55,037 nucleotides of DNA, taken from assembly GCA_902476645.1 (NCBI GenBank), contig CABSEG010000011.1:1-55037 (forward strand), written 5' to 3'. Positions within the stretch are counted from its first letter, which is position 1; every line of letters starts with the position of its first letter. The stretch is from an uncultured Lachnospiraceae bacterium. Lineage in GTDB: Bacteria > Bacillota > Clostridia > Lachnospirales > Lachnospiraceae. This document shows, piece after piece, positions 1 to 7,978 of the stretch. The position numbers and the translations under genes were made by a program. The notes under the pieces are model-generated. The model saw nothing but the letters and a program-made list of their open reading frames with translations. It was not told the origin of the DNA and did no database searches.

Positions 1-81
1 TTGAGTGACATAGCCGCCTGCATATAACGTGCAGAGGCTGATGGGGAGCAGATAAATGAGCTTCCACCATTTACGGTTCAT
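1..81 (-). CDS. Membrane protein of a transfer module, N-terminus only
   Basis: An ATG at position 81 opens a frame that runs without a stop off the left edge (27 codons). The visible start is a short basic segment (MNRKWWK) followed by a hydrophobic stretch, so the protein probably begins with a membrane anchor. A GAAAGGGG ribosome binding site lies 7 nt upstream, inside the end of the preceding gene, and the start overlaps that gene's stop codon, so translation is probably coupled. In related modules a VirD4/TraG-type coupling protein often sits downstream of such accessory genes, but nothing seen here proves that identity. Confidence 0.5.
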   Translation of the reverse strand, partial: MNRKWWKLIYLLPISLCTLYAGGYVTQ

Positions 82-1177
82 GCAAAAACCCCTTTCTAAA
101 CTTAGAGAGGTCAATACTGGAGAACCGAATGTCGGCGGTCAGATATCGTTTCAGACAGGGGATTTGGAAATCAAAGCAGATCATCACCCCCTTTCTGCCG
201 TATACATTCAGCCCGGTATTGAATCGGTTAATTCGGTGCAAGTCAAAATCATATGCAAGAACCGCAGGGTTCCCGGAAGCGTCCACCCCATCATGGTCGA
301 TGGGAAGGTCTGGCTGCCGGGAACCTAAATCGGATAACAGTAACTGGTCCAGCTGTTTCATGAGCCGTGGCCGGACCAGCAGTTTCAAAAGCGTTTCACC
401 TTCCGGTGTGTTTGGCAGATAGTGAAAGTGTTCATAGGATGTATCCGCTACAAACAGACTCTTTTTGTATCCGCCGGTACTGGTCAGGAGCTGGTAAGCG
501 ATGTCCATGTCCTTCCCGGTCAGGATCGCCCGGACTTTCGGATGTCCCGTATAGGGGAAATCCTGCAGGTAATGCTGCAGGAAGGCGTTCAGCCTTACCT
601 CTGTCCGGTATTCCCACTTGAGTACATGGTCACCGGTGTTATACAGTGCATAGGCACAGTGGGGAGCAAGCAGCACCCCCATGCTCCGGGAATTTCTGAT
701 CTTGGTTGCCTCTGAACCGATGTGCTTAAACTCCCGTGATGAGTAAAAAAGGGGCAGGTTCCCCATAGTGAGGATACCGGCTTCGCGGCCTTCCCTGAAA
801 ATATCCGGTTTCTGGTCAGCAAAGAACGGGATGCCGGCGCTTAGGAGAGTCAGATAGGTTTCTGCTTTCTGGTACAGACGCAGCCGACGGGTTACTTCGC
901 TTCGGACCTGATTGGTTTCGGTATTCCCGGTGAGGAAGTCACGGAAACGCTCCGGATTTTGAGCAAGGAGCATCTGTTTGGCCCGTCCGGTCAGGCGATA
1001 GCCCCTTAAATGATCCCGATAGTGAGTCCGCAGCAGTTTTTGTGCCTTTAACTCTGTAATGAGCTTTTCTCCATAAGAGGGGCTTGGGATCAGACGGGTA
1101 AGCTGGTCAGCAGGAAATTCCCCGCAAAGAGCGACCATTTCCAGGAGCCTGTATTTCTGGGAGGTAGAAGGATACAA
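71..1177 (-). CDS. Replication-relaxation-like winged-helix protein of a conjugative/plasmid module
   Basis: This 368-residue protein has an N-terminal segment (about 1-75) that reads like a winged helix: a LLEMVALCGEF helix, a recognition-like segment around LITELKAQKLL, then RGYRLTGRAKQML. This is the layout of 'replication-relaxation' proteins encoded near conjugation genes. The rest (about 90-365) is mixed alpha/beta with no catalytic motif I recognise. The start is a TTG at 1177; an in-frame ATT directly before it is equally well placed behind the GGAAGGAGGGG site. No terminator lies between this gene and the truncated membrane gene that overlaps its 3' end. The family assignment rests on general resemblance and gene context, so the function is unproven. 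Confidence 0.6.
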   Translation of the reverse strand: MYPSTSQKYRLLEMVALCGEFPADQLTRLIPSPSYGEKLITELKAQKLLRTHYRDHLRGYRLTGRAKQMLLAQNPERFRDFLTGNTETNQVRSEVTRRLRLYQKAETYLTLLSAGIPFFADQKPDIFREGREAGILTMGNLPLFYSSREFKHIGSEATKIRNSRSMGVLLAPHCAYALYNTGDHVLKWEYRTEVRLNAFLQHYLQDFPYTGHPKVRAILTGKDMDIAYQLLTSTGGYKKSLFVADTSYEHFHYLPNTPEGETLLKLLVRPRLMKQLDQLLLSDLGSRQPDLPIDHDGVDASGNPAVLAYDFDLHRINRFNTGLNVYGRKGVMICFDFQIPCLKRYLTADIRFSSIDLSKFRKGFLHEP

Positions 1178-1255
1178 AATCAGTCACCCCTCCTTCCGGT
1201 AGTTACCCATGTAAGTCTGTACTTGGGTAAAAAGTTGTGCATCCCGGCAAACAAA

Positions 1256-1282
1256 AAAAGCAGGGATTTCCTGCTTTCAAAG
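1256..1282 (-). terminator. Intrinsic terminator after the 222-residue gene
   Basis: On the minus strand a short hairpin (AAAGCAGG, small loop, CCTGCTTT) is followed by a run of seven T. It lies just past the stop codon at 1319 and so separates the 222-residue gene from the winged-helix gene starting at 1177. Confidence 0.75.
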
Positions 1283-1318
1283 GATGTTTTACCAATGTCG
1301 GATAAAATGACGGAAAAA

Positions 1319-1987
1319 TCATGAAATTTCCGATATGGTTTCAATCTCGTTTTTTCGTCCTTTCAGCCACTGGGGAAACCGGGATTTTCCCATCACATAG
1401 ATGACAGTATGATCCGTATCTCCCAGCTCCGTGGTGTGGTAGGAGTCGCAGTAAAGCCCGCTGTCATCCACCATGATATAGGTGGCAATCGTGTCCAGAA
1501 GCTGTTTGAACTCCAGGTTATCGTAATCACGTACCCGGTCAAATGGGCCGTTCCGGTCATAGATCTGGCTGAAGCAGACCACACATTCCCGGTACAGGGG
1601 AAGGGAATGGACCGTCAGGTAGTTCTGCAGTGCATAGTTTAGCGGCTCATGGAGAAAGGCAGCGTTGACGTGCTGCTTTCTTTTGGGAAGCAGGCCCGGA
1701 AGCGTAATGGAGATCAGATCTTCGTCCTGCCGGATCTCAATCCCCTGGGCATCTGCCGCTTCTTTTAAGTATCCGCTCCGTTTTTCCGGGGCGGCCAGAC
1801 AGACCAGGTTCCGCATCTGGCAGGCGATCCGCTCAGCACGCAGCGCAGCGTTCATACTCAGATCCCCGTAGTTTTCCGGATATGTACGAATATCAGTGGT
1901 TTTCAGGGCAAAAACGGTGTTGTTGAGTTTCTGGATCTCTCCTTCCAGCTTCGCAAGCCGTTCATAGAGTATTTTCTGGTTTGAAAT
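1319..1987 (-). CDS. Hypothetical mobile-module protein, apparent ATT start
   Basis: If translation began at the first ATG (1855) the product would be 178 residues. The frame stays open for 44 codons upstream, back to an ATT at 1987. That ATT lies 9 nt after a perfect GGAGG, itself inside the last codons of the upstream gene whose stop is six bases before. The added N-terminus (NQKILYERLAKLEGEIQKLN) is a good coiled-coil-type amphipathic helix, as expected of coding sequence. No ATG, GTG or TTG lies in the added segment, and the ATG at 1855 has only a weak site. I therefore call a 222-residue protein with a non-canonical AUU start. The protein has no motif that I recognise; it belongs to the accessory set of the left-edge mobile module. 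Confidence 0.6.
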   Translation of the reverse strand: MSNQKILYERLAKLEGEIQKLNNTVFALKTTDIRTYPENYGDLSMNAALRAERIACQMRNLVCLAAPEKRSGYLKEAADAQGIEIRQDEDLISITLPGLLPKRKQHVNAAFLHEPLNYALQNYLTVHSLPLYRECVVCFSQIYDRNGPFDRVRDYDNLEFKQLLDTIATYIMVDDSGLYCDSYHTTELGDTDHTVIYVMGKSRFPQWLKGRKNEIETISEIS

Positions 1988-1993
1988 GGTGTA

Positions 1994-2518
1994 TTACCTC
2001 CTTCCGTAGTAGCTGACAGAGCCGGAGTCATCCACGACACAGAAAGCAAGCACTCCTTCAATCGAGAGTTTGGCAGCCTGCTGGATATTTTCCAGCACCA
2101 CAAGACGCAACACATCGTGGCGGGGAATGGATTTCATCACATGATCCACTAAAATTTCCTGTTCCAGCGGCACATAGAGGATTTCGTATTCCTCATTTTC
2201 TGAAAAGAAGTGAAGTTTAACAGGAAAATCCCCGCTGGTATGGAATACGATGGGCTTTTCAAAATCCAGTAAAACCCAGAAGGCGGCAATCGTGCCTCGA
2301 TCCGGGTTTTTGGCAGCCTCCGGGCTGTCACATAACAGGCCGGCTTCCTTATCATGATAAATCCTTCCCTGCTTGACCAGGCTGGTGATCAGCGACTTGA
2401 TGGAGTCCTGATTACCAAACATCTTCATTACCTGCTCATACTTGAGGGCATGGTAGGTGGTCAGGAAGCGCAGGAGCTTTTCTCCTTCCCTGTGGTATAT
2501 CTGATCTCTTGTTTTCAT
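1994..2518 (-). CDS. DUF5697-like accessory protein of a mobile module
   Basis: This 174-residue protein starts with a helix-rich, winged-helix-like segment (LLRFLTTYHALKYEQVMKMF, then SLITSLVKQGRIYHD) and continues with a beta-rich C-terminus (VLAFCVVDDSGSVSYYG). It resembles small proteins annotated DUF5697 in Lachnospiraceae mobile elements; I give the family from memory and it needs a profile search. It is the first gene of a two-gene unit: its stop codon overlaps the ribosome binding site of the ATT-started gene behind it. Upstream lies a region with four TACGTA boxes and a TATAAT box. Confidence 0.6.
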   Translation of the reverse strand: MKTRDQIYHREGEKLLRFLTTYHALKYEQVMKMFGNQDSIKSLITSLVKQGRIYHDKEAGLLCDSPEAAKNPDRGTIAAFWVLLDFEKPIVFHTSGDFPVKLHFFSENEEYEILYVPLEQEILVDHVMKSIPRHDVLRLVVLENIQQAAKLSIEGVLAFCVVDDSGSVSYYGRR

Positions 2519-2553
2519 GCCGGATTTCCTCCGTTCAGTAGAATGTGCGTGTG

Positions 2554-2613
2554 CTGTACGTAGAGTATACGTAGAAATATCTACTTATTATATACGTAGG
2601 CTGTACGTACAGC
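2554..2613 (-). promoter_or_regulatory. TACGTA-box promoter/operator region
   Basis: Four TACGTA hexamers lie at 2557, 2568, 2593 and 2604; the last is the centre of a perfect 12 bp palindrome (CTGTACGTACAG, 2601-2612). On the minus strand a TATAAT sequence sits between the boxes. The spacing and symmetry suggest binding sites for a dimeric repressor or replication/partition protein controlling the gene that starts at 2518. Confidence 0.5.
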
Positions 2614-2640
2614 AGTCAGCGTTGGTTTATGGGTACAAAA

Positions 2641-2661
2641 AAAGCACCGCCGAGGGTGCTG
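2641..2661 (-). terminator. Intrinsic terminator after the 176-residue gene
   Basis: On the minus strand AGCACC and GGTGCT form a hairpin directly followed by seven T. It lies past the stop at 2759, closing the unit that begins at 4619. Confidence 0.75.
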
Positions 2662-2758
2662 TAAAAAGAAAACTATAAGCAATACCTATTGTAGCATGGG
2701 TAAATTTACCCTGCAATCGCAGAACCGGGACAATCTTATGCCGGATGTGTGCCACTTC

Positions 2759-3289
2759 CTACTCCGGGAAGAATTTATTCAGGGTGTCTATGGTTTCCTT
2801 TGCCGTATAGCCCCAGAGGATGCTGCTCAGAGCTTCTATCGCCAGGTGGCGTTTCCGGTAGTAAGTACGGTAGGAGATATTGGGAATGTGCTGCTCCAGC
2901 TTTTCCAGGATTTCTTCCGTGTTCTTCAGCTGCTGTGGCGAGAGAAAGGCATAGTAGAGGATCCAGTAATACTGCTCCCCGTATTTGTGGTTATTCCGCA
3001 GAAGATCTACGGAAGACTCCAGCAGCTTCAGCATCCGGTTGCTCCGCTCAATGCTTTTGGCACGTTCCGCAATATCACTTCCTGCCAGGTCTGCCCCAGC
3101 TGCATAAATGGAATCCAGGAACTCATCAATGCTGGAACCGTACTGCACCTTGAATTGGTTCTCCATCTGGTGAACGACCACTTTCAGGCTGTATGTGGCA
3201 TCCCGGTAACGGCGCAGGAACTGGTACGTATCATGAAACCGGGGATTTTCTTCCGGTGTTGGAAAATCCTGTCTTTTACGCTTCGGCAT
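2759..3289 (-). CDS. Hypothetical helical protein of a mobile module
   Basis: This 176-residue protein is mostly alpha-helical and highly charged (for example AERAKSIERSNRMLKLLESS, later RTYYRKRHLAIEALSSIL). I chose the ATG at 3289 (MPKRKRQDF) over the upstream ATG at 3325 because a GGAAGGAGGGG site sits 8 nt before it. The start overlaps the last 14 bases of the upstream 447-residue gene, which suggests coupled translation. The C-terminal segment resembles the ArpU-type or sigma-like transcription factors that phages and ICEs use (YRTYYRKRHLAIEAL), but this similarity is weak. Function unknown. Confidence 0.6.
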   Translation of the reverse strand: MPKRKRQDFPTPEENPRFHDTYQFLRRYRDATYSLKVVVHQMENQFKVQYGSSIDEFLDSIYAAGADLAGSDIAERAKSIERSNRMLKLLESSVDLLRNNHKYGEQYYWILYYAFLSPQQLKNTEEILEKLEQHIPNISYRTYYRKRHLAIEALSSILWGYTAKETIDTLNKFFPE

Positions 3290-4619
3290 ACAGATCCCCT
3301 CCTTCCTGACTTCCGGCTTCCGCATTATCCGGTATTTGCGGGGGAAGATCCGGCAGTAAGATTTCCGGGGGATCTATCCTATGCCTCCTCTTAGCCCGCT
3401 GTCCTATCCTGCCCTCTTTCGGAAGGGCAGTGTTCGCCAGTACGGTTCGGCGCTGCTGTCCACCCTTTTTCTCAGGCTCCAGCTTTGCAGACTCTGGCCT
3501 GGGTTCTATGGTCAGCTCAAACCGGTAGTTTGCGGCTCCAAAGGGGCAGATAATATTTAGACCAATTACAGGTATACTATCCTTGCAGTCTGATAAGGGA
3601 GATAATATATACCTGGTCCGGGGGCAGTGACAGCAGGAAATCCCTTGTGTATCCAGGAGTTTTGCGACTTTTTTGACCATGTAGCGGATGTGCGAAATTG
3701 GAACGCAGGGAATGGGTTTTGAAACAGTAATCTGCTCATCCGTCACTGTTTCTGGTACGCACACAGTCTCTGGTTCTTCAGTTTCCTCTGCAGGTGTCTC
3801 TTTGGGAATGTAAATCGGCAGTTTCATTTTCATAGCTATCTCCTCCTTGTCAATCAGCACGTCGCTGATGTTAAACATAATGGAAAGGTAATTGTTCAGG
3901 TAAATCATGCTCCCGTGATTTCCACGGAAGGATACCAGAGTGATCAGGTTCATCTTCTCCAGCTTTTTTAATAACCTGGAGACAGTAGGTTTGGAATGTC
4001 CCCACCGTTCTCCCAGTGCCTGGAAGCTGGTCAGAGGGGAACCGGTATTGTTTCGATAATAGACGACAGGGCCGGTGTCAGAGCAGAGGACAGACGGATC
4101 ATTGTATACAGCGTGGATCCACAGATCGAGCAGGATATCCATCTCCGAGCATTTGCCTGCCTGGATCAGCTTGTGGACTTTTCCAATAGGGAAAAAGAAG
4201 AAACCAGTATCCTTTTTGCAGGGATAATTGTATTTCAGGGCAGTATTATCATTCTGCCAGTCGGTAATCTGGAATTTGACCAGACGGTTTTTCTCCAGCA
4301 GGGAATAGGTAATGCAGCCTTCCTCCTGGAGATGCTTCAGGATGGATATGGCCTGATGCTGAAACCGGCAACGAAACCAATCCTGCAGTTCTGAGATGCT
4401 GCAGATCCATTCTCCAGGTGAGAGCGTATAAGTGAGCTGCTCCATGCGCCGGTTTGAATTGCTGTAATTGGCGTAGGAGCAGAGAACCAGATACCAGAAA
4501 AGAAAAGAGCCTCCGGTGGTTCGGATGCTCCTGTCATTTAATAAGGTCTGTATGAAATTGCGGTAGATTCGGCAGCGTGGAAAATCTACGATTTGTTTGA
4601 GTTCTAATTGGTATTCCAT
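3276..4619 (-). CDS. Winged-helix replication/transfer-associated protein
   Basis: This 447-residue protein has a likely winged helix around residues 200-250 (FQALGERWGHSKPTVSRLLKKLEK, followed by LITLVSF), typical of plasmid-type replication or conjugation regulators. The N-terminal 150 residues are also HTH-like. The C-terminal third is low-complexity and rich in Pro, Glu and Arg, with a CCHCPRTRY segment that could bind metal. The start is ATG at 4619 with AGGAGG 9 nt upstream. A hairpin plus T-tract lies immediately before the ribosome binding site. It is the first gene of the unit ending at 2759. It is probably part of the same mobile module as the genes to its left; exact role unknown. 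Confidence 0.6.
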   Translation of the reverse strand: MEYQLELKQIVDFPRCRIYRNFIQTLLNDRSIRTTGGSFLFWYLVLCSYANYSNSNRRMEQLTYTLSPGEWICSISELQDWFRCRFQHQAISILKHLQEEGCITYSLLEKNRLVKFQITDWQNDNTALKYNYPCKKDTGFFFFPIGKVHKLIQAGKCSEMDILLDLWIHAVYNDPSVLCSDTGPVVYYRNNTGSPLTSFQALGERWGHSKPTVSRLLKKLEKMNLITLVSFRGNHGSMIYLNNYLSIMFNISDVLIDKEEIAMKMKLPIYIPKETPAEETEEPETVCVPETVTDEQITVSKPIPCVPISHIRYMVKKVAKLLDTQGISCCHCPRTRYILSPLSDCKDSIPVIGLNIICPFGAANYRFELTIEPRPESAKLEPEKKGGQQRRTVLANTALPKEGRIGQRAKRRHRIDPPEILLPDLPPQIPDNAEAGSQEGGDLYAEA

Positions 4620-4639
4620 AAGTAAGCCTCCTAATAAAA

Positions 4640-4662
4640 AAGGCTGACAACGAATGTCAGCC
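4640..4662 (-). terminator. Hairpin plus T-tract just upstream of a ribosome binding site
   Basis: On the minus strand a perfect 9 bp stem (AGGCTGACA / TGTCAGCCT) with a 5 nt loop is followed by six T, then ATTAGGAGG and the ATG at 4619. It can act as the terminator of transcripts coming from the right, or as an attenuator in the leader of the 447-residue gene. Confidence 0.65.
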
Positions 4663-4853
4663 TGTCAAAATGATATGATTTGTCAGTAGGTATTGAGAGA
4701 GTGCAGAAGCCAGTTGGTCTCCTCCGGTCTGACACACTCCATTGCATTTTTATTGCATTTTTAAATTTTGTTTTATTGTTTTATAGCGTTTTATAATCGC
4801 TAAAACCCCTGTAAATAAGCCAATCTTTGTTTATATCGCTTACCGTCTGTCTG

Positions 4854-4914
4854 GAGTTCGAGTAGTAAACACGGAGCCGGGAAGCCGCATAAACAGCGGA
4901 CTTTCCGGCTCTTA
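4854..4914. other. Candidate element end: att-like core followed by a long hairpin
   Basis: The sequence GAGTTCGAGTAGTA at 4854 matches GAGTTCGAATAGTA at 14103 (13 of 14) and its first 11 bases match 15158 exactly. It is followed by a nested hairpin (GAGCCGG...CCGGCTC, 4874-4914), just as the core at 15158 is followed by a terminator hairpin. The rest of the 4620-4946 gap holds AT-rich sequence with no gene. This could be the left attachment site of the element to its right; the short match makes it tentative. Confidence 0.35.
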
Positions 4915-4946
4915 GTTTGTGGTGTGATACCTTTTTGATACCTAAA

Positions 4947-6689
4947 TTAAGAAGGCCAAATTTGTTTTGCCATTTCAGAAAGAGTGTGGTCTGAAATGAA
5001 TGGAGATGGAACAATGAGATCTGTTTTTCCTTTAATTTCATTTTGTATGATTTGCTTCAATGCTTTTAATACCGTTTTCCCATGACGATAATAGATAGGG
5101 TTTGCTGAATAGTTATTACGACAAGTTGTAGATAGCTTTCCAACATTATAGGTTGATTTCCCTTCATTTCTACAAAGTATTCGTTCAACATTATCACGTG
5201 AATTGATATATTTTTCAATAGATTTTTCTTCTGTATTTTTAGTAGCTCTTTCAATCATATTTGCTGCATCTTCTAAAGATAAGCTAGAGAAAATAAATTG
5301 TATATGTTTTTCTGAGATATAGTATGATTCTATATCCGTTCCCCTAGTTATAAAACATAGATTATTATTAACACAAATTTTCTTTTTGTATTCTTCAATC
5401 TCTTCGGAAGTCATGTAATCACGATCTCTATGTATTACTATCTTGGTAGCAGGAGAATGTTTTTTAATAAATTCAGCAAGTACCAAAGCAGTATCGATTT
5501 TTGTACATCCATTATATGACCATATATCGGTTTCGTAGAGATTAAATCCCGAAGATTCAAGAACAGATTCTAACATTTTTTTGTCAGTAGAATCTTCTGT
5601 TAAAAATACGCATTTGATTAGACCGTTTTTTAGTAAATCGCCTCTATCTAAAGCGCCTAAATCTAATAAAATTTTAAGATAACTTAAATCCTCGGATTGG
5701 ATTGAACCATTTTTTATCCAAGTAATTTTAGCGTTATCTTCTGCAATGTCAATTAGATGACGAGAATGAGTAGATATAAGTAATTGAAAATCTTTAGTTT
5801 CAGATAAGGAGAAAAGCATTTTTAATATTTTACGTTGATTATTTGGGTGTAAATGCGCATCAGGTTCATCTAAAATGAGTAATTGTGGGTGATATACATT
5901 GATGTATGAAAGAATTTGTATCGCCTGTAATACTCCAGTGCCTACCGCATCAATTGGTAAAGTATTGGAAATAATTGTCGAATTTCCAGTCGAATCAACA
6001 ATACGGGTGCGCTCATTTATTTTAACATCAATGTATTCATCAATTTGTTGATTGAAATTTACATCAAGAGATATATTTGGAAAAATAGTTGAAAGCTCTT
6101 CTGTAAATATTTTCCATTCGGTAGGGGTTTGTTTAAGTAACCATAAGATATTACGCAATACAGCGTTTGCATCACCTTTAGCGGCAGCTTTGCGCACAAT
6201 GCTTTCTGATTTAAATTCTTCATTATATGGAAGCCCTGCTAATCCAGGGACGAATATGCACATTGGATTTTCAATTGAAACGAATCTTTTAGCTAATTCA
6301 GATTTATTTATCGTTGCAGCTATATTTCGATTTTTTCCGCGTTTAATTGAAGTTGAATATTCGTCATTATTCGTATCCTTATATGATATTTTGATTGTGT
6401 ATTTATCGCCTTGTTTAAGTTCTCCTCCATGTGCTAAAGCTGAAACATCTTTTAAAGGTGAATAAACGAGTTCGGTAGGCTCGATTGAACGAGTAAAAGC
6501 CTTGGATTTTCGCCAAGGAATATTGGAAGTGATATTTATGGTTTGCATTATTGAACAACCAAATTGTATTGCTTGAAGTATACTTGTTTTTCCAGAATTA
6601 TTTCCACCTATAAGAATATTGATACGATCTAATTCTAATTCGATATGATTAATACTCTTAAAATTATCTATAGTAATTTTGGTTATCAT
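4947..6689 (-). CDS. OLD-family ATP-dependent endonuclease (AAA ATPase + TOPRIM)
   Basis: This 580-residue protein is an overcoming-lysogenization-defect type nuclease. The ABC/SMC-like ATPase has a Walker A (GGNNSGKTS) near residue 30 and a Walker B with signature (LLILDEPDAHLHPNNQRKIL) in the middle. The C-terminal TOPRIM domain shows the conserved Glu (VFLTEDSTDKKML) and the Asp pair (IVIHRDRDYM) needed for metal-dependent DNA cleavage. OLD proteins act in phage defence, alone or with a partner. The gene is clearly more AT-rich than the genes around it, a sign of transfer. It lies 21 nt behind the XRE regulator gene, so the two are probably co-transcribed. I see no GajB or other helicase partner next to it, so it looks like a stand-alone (class 1) OLD. 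The family call is strong; a role in defence is inferred. Confidence 0.85.
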   Translation of the reverse strand: MITKITIDNFKSINHIELELDRINILIGGNNSGKTSILQAIQFGCSIMQTINITSNIPWRKSKAFTRSIEPTELVYSPLKDVSALAHGGELKQGDKYTIKISYKDTNNDEYSTSIKRGKNRNIAATINKSELAKRFVSIENPMCIFVPGLAGLPYNEEFKSESIVRKAAAKGDANAVLRNILWLLKQTPTEWKIFTEELSTIFPNISLDVNFNQQIDEYIDVKINERTRIVDSTGNSTIISNTLPIDAVGTGVLQAIQILSYINVYHPQLLILDEPDAHLHPNNQRKILKMLFSLSETKDFQLLISTHSRHLIDIAEDNAKITWIKNGSIQSEDLSYLKILLDLGALDRGDLLKNGLIKCVFLTEDSTDKKMLESVLESSGFNLYETDIWSYNGCTKIDTALVLAEFIKKHSPATKIVIHRDRDYMTSEEIEEYKKKICVNNNLCFITRGTDIESYYISEKHIQFIFSSLSLEDAANMIERATKNTEEKSIEKYINSRDNVERILCRNEGKSTYNVGKLSTTCRNNYSANPIYYRHGKTVLKALKQIIQNEIKGKTDLIVPSPFISDHTLSEMAKQIWPS

Positions 6690-6710
6690 TTCCTATCACG
6701 TTGTCCTTTC

Positions 6711-7280
6711 TTAAATTTTACGCCAATTATAAGAATTATTACCTTTATCATTCCCTTTTTCGTCAACATCGCTACTGGTTGCAGGCCAGTTGATCTTCCA
6801 TTCAAAATATTCGTCTTCTGAAATTTCTTCGTTCTTTAACTGCTCTTTTCGCAGGCACCATTCCCGCAAAAATTCATTTACCAGACCATAATCAATCCAC
6901 ATACCTACAGGAGCATGAGCAGGCCATTCGTCGCTGTCATTATATCGGACAGATTTATCATCAGAAGCGTTGTACTTACCGGGATTACGCACAAGCTGGA
7001 ATAAATGAAAGGTATTGTGATTATCTTCGTCAAGCCAGAAGAATGTTTGCATAATGTCCTCGGCGCATCCAGGGGCTTCGGTGATAAAATTGATATAGTT
7101 CACATTTAAAATCTTAGCAATTTCCATGAGCGTGTCCTTTTTAGGGACACGATAACCAGACTCATATTGCGCTACACGAACATCAGCATTTCGTTCTTCG
7201 TATCCCAGCTTTAAGCCTAATTCGCGCTGTGTTAATCCACGAAATGTACGTATTCTCTTAATGCGTTCTCCTAATATCAT
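6711..7280 (-). CDS. XRE-family regulator of mobile-element type
   Basis: The protein is 189 residues long. Residues 3-65 form a Cro/C1-type HTH (LGERIKRIRTFRGLTQRELG, then QYESGYRVPKKDTLMEIAKIL). The remainder is a long acidic and aromatic tail ending in YFEWKINWPA, a layout seen in many mobile-element HTH proteins of Lachnospiraceae. It sits between the acetyltransferase and the OLD nuclease on the same strand with gaps of about 20 nt, so the three probably form one cargo operon with this protein as its regulator. Its DNA target is not evident. Confidence 0.75.
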   Translation of the reverse strand: MILGERIKRIRTFRGLTQRELGLKLGYEERNADVRVAQYESGYRVPKKDTLMEIAKILNVNYINFITEAPGCAEDIMQTFFWLDEDNHNTFHLFQLVRNPGKYNASDDKSVRYNDSDEWPAHAPVGMWIDYGLVNEFLREWCLRKEQLKNEEISEDEYFEWKINWPATSSDVDEKGNDKGNNSYNWRKI

Positions 7281-7301
7281 AAGTCATATCCTTTCTGAAA
7301 T

Positions 7302-7775
7302 CTATAAATTATATGCCATAATCCATTCGTCGCCGATTTCCTTTATGATTCTAAAACCTATTTTTTGGTACAGATTAGCTGCATAATTAGCTTTTTGAAC
7401 GGAAAGTGAAACACGTTTATAACCGTGTGCTTGTAGCAGAGACAACACTTCTTTTATCAAACTGCTCCCAATTCCTTGTCCTCGATATTTTTTATACAGA
7501 GAGATTGCAAGGGAAGGCGTCTTATCATCAATATGTCCGTAATCATTCATAATTCTCACCCAGACAGCACCAATGATTTTATTCTCGACTTCAGCAACTA
7601 ATGAAAAATCATCTTTTGATGTTCCGAAATCCTTAACATAAATTTGCAGCTCAGGAGCAGTAATAATACTTTTTGAAGGTGGCTCTACTCCTTCTGGAAC
7701 AAAAATGGCTTCATATAAAAAATCGTCCAATAACGGATACTCCTGTGCTGTCATTTCCCGTATTGTATATTTCAT
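7302..7775 (-). CDS. GNAT-family N-acetyltransferase
   Basis: At 157 residues this is a typical single-domain GNAT. The acetyl-CoA binding motif A is visible as YKKYRGQGIGSSLIKEVL (about 107-124), and the C-terminal motif as NYAANLYQKIGFRI, as in RimI-like enzymes. The start is ATG at 7775 with AGGAGGG 4-5 nt upstream. It is the first gene of the cargo unit GNAT-XRE-OLD. The substrate cannot be deduced; possibilities are small molecules, drugs or a protein N-terminus. No RHH antitoxin lies beside it, so I do not call it a TacT-like toxin. Confidence 0.75.
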   Translation of the reverse strand: MKYTIREMTAQEYPLLDDFLYEAIFVPEGVEPPSKSIITAPELQIYVKDFGTSKDDFSLVAEVENKIIGAVWVRIMNDYGHIDDKTPSLAISLYKKYRGQGIGSSLIKEVLSLLQAHGYKRVSLSVQKANYAANLYQKIGFRIIKEIGDEWIMAYNL

Positions 7776-7862
7776 AAAGCCCTCCTATGAAAATGGCTAT
7801 CCTATTTCTTATATTCTAGCATAACTCAAATCATACGACAACAAAAACTTATCACAAATGCT

Positions 7863-7928
7863 AAACTTAATAAAAAAGATAAGTTTAACAAATATGCTAT
7901 TGACAATAACAAAAATGCTAAGTATAAT
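7863..7928 (+). promoter_or_regulatory. Consensus promoter of xis-int with flanking inverted repeat
   Basis: TTGACA (7900-7905), a 17 bp spacer and TATAAT (7923-7928) make a perfect sigma-70/SigA promoter for xis. Just upstream AAACTTA (7863) and TAAGTTT (7880) form an inverted repeat, and CTTAAYAAAAAAG recurs around it. These are plausible operator or Xis/Int arm sites. Confidence 0.7.
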
Positions 7929-7978
7929 ACAAATACGGAACTTAACAAAAAAGCTAAAACAACAAGGAGGATATCTAT

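Noticed and set aside
4781..5041. An 86-residue minus-strand frame overlapping the OLD gene end
   Set aside because: No family signal and no good ribosome binding site; it spans the att-like hairpin region.
7863..7950. CRISPR array or replication iterons in the repeated AT-rich stretch before xis
   Set aside because: The repeats are short, imperfect and unevenly spaced, and fit operator or arm sites better. No CRISPR array was seen anywhere in the window.
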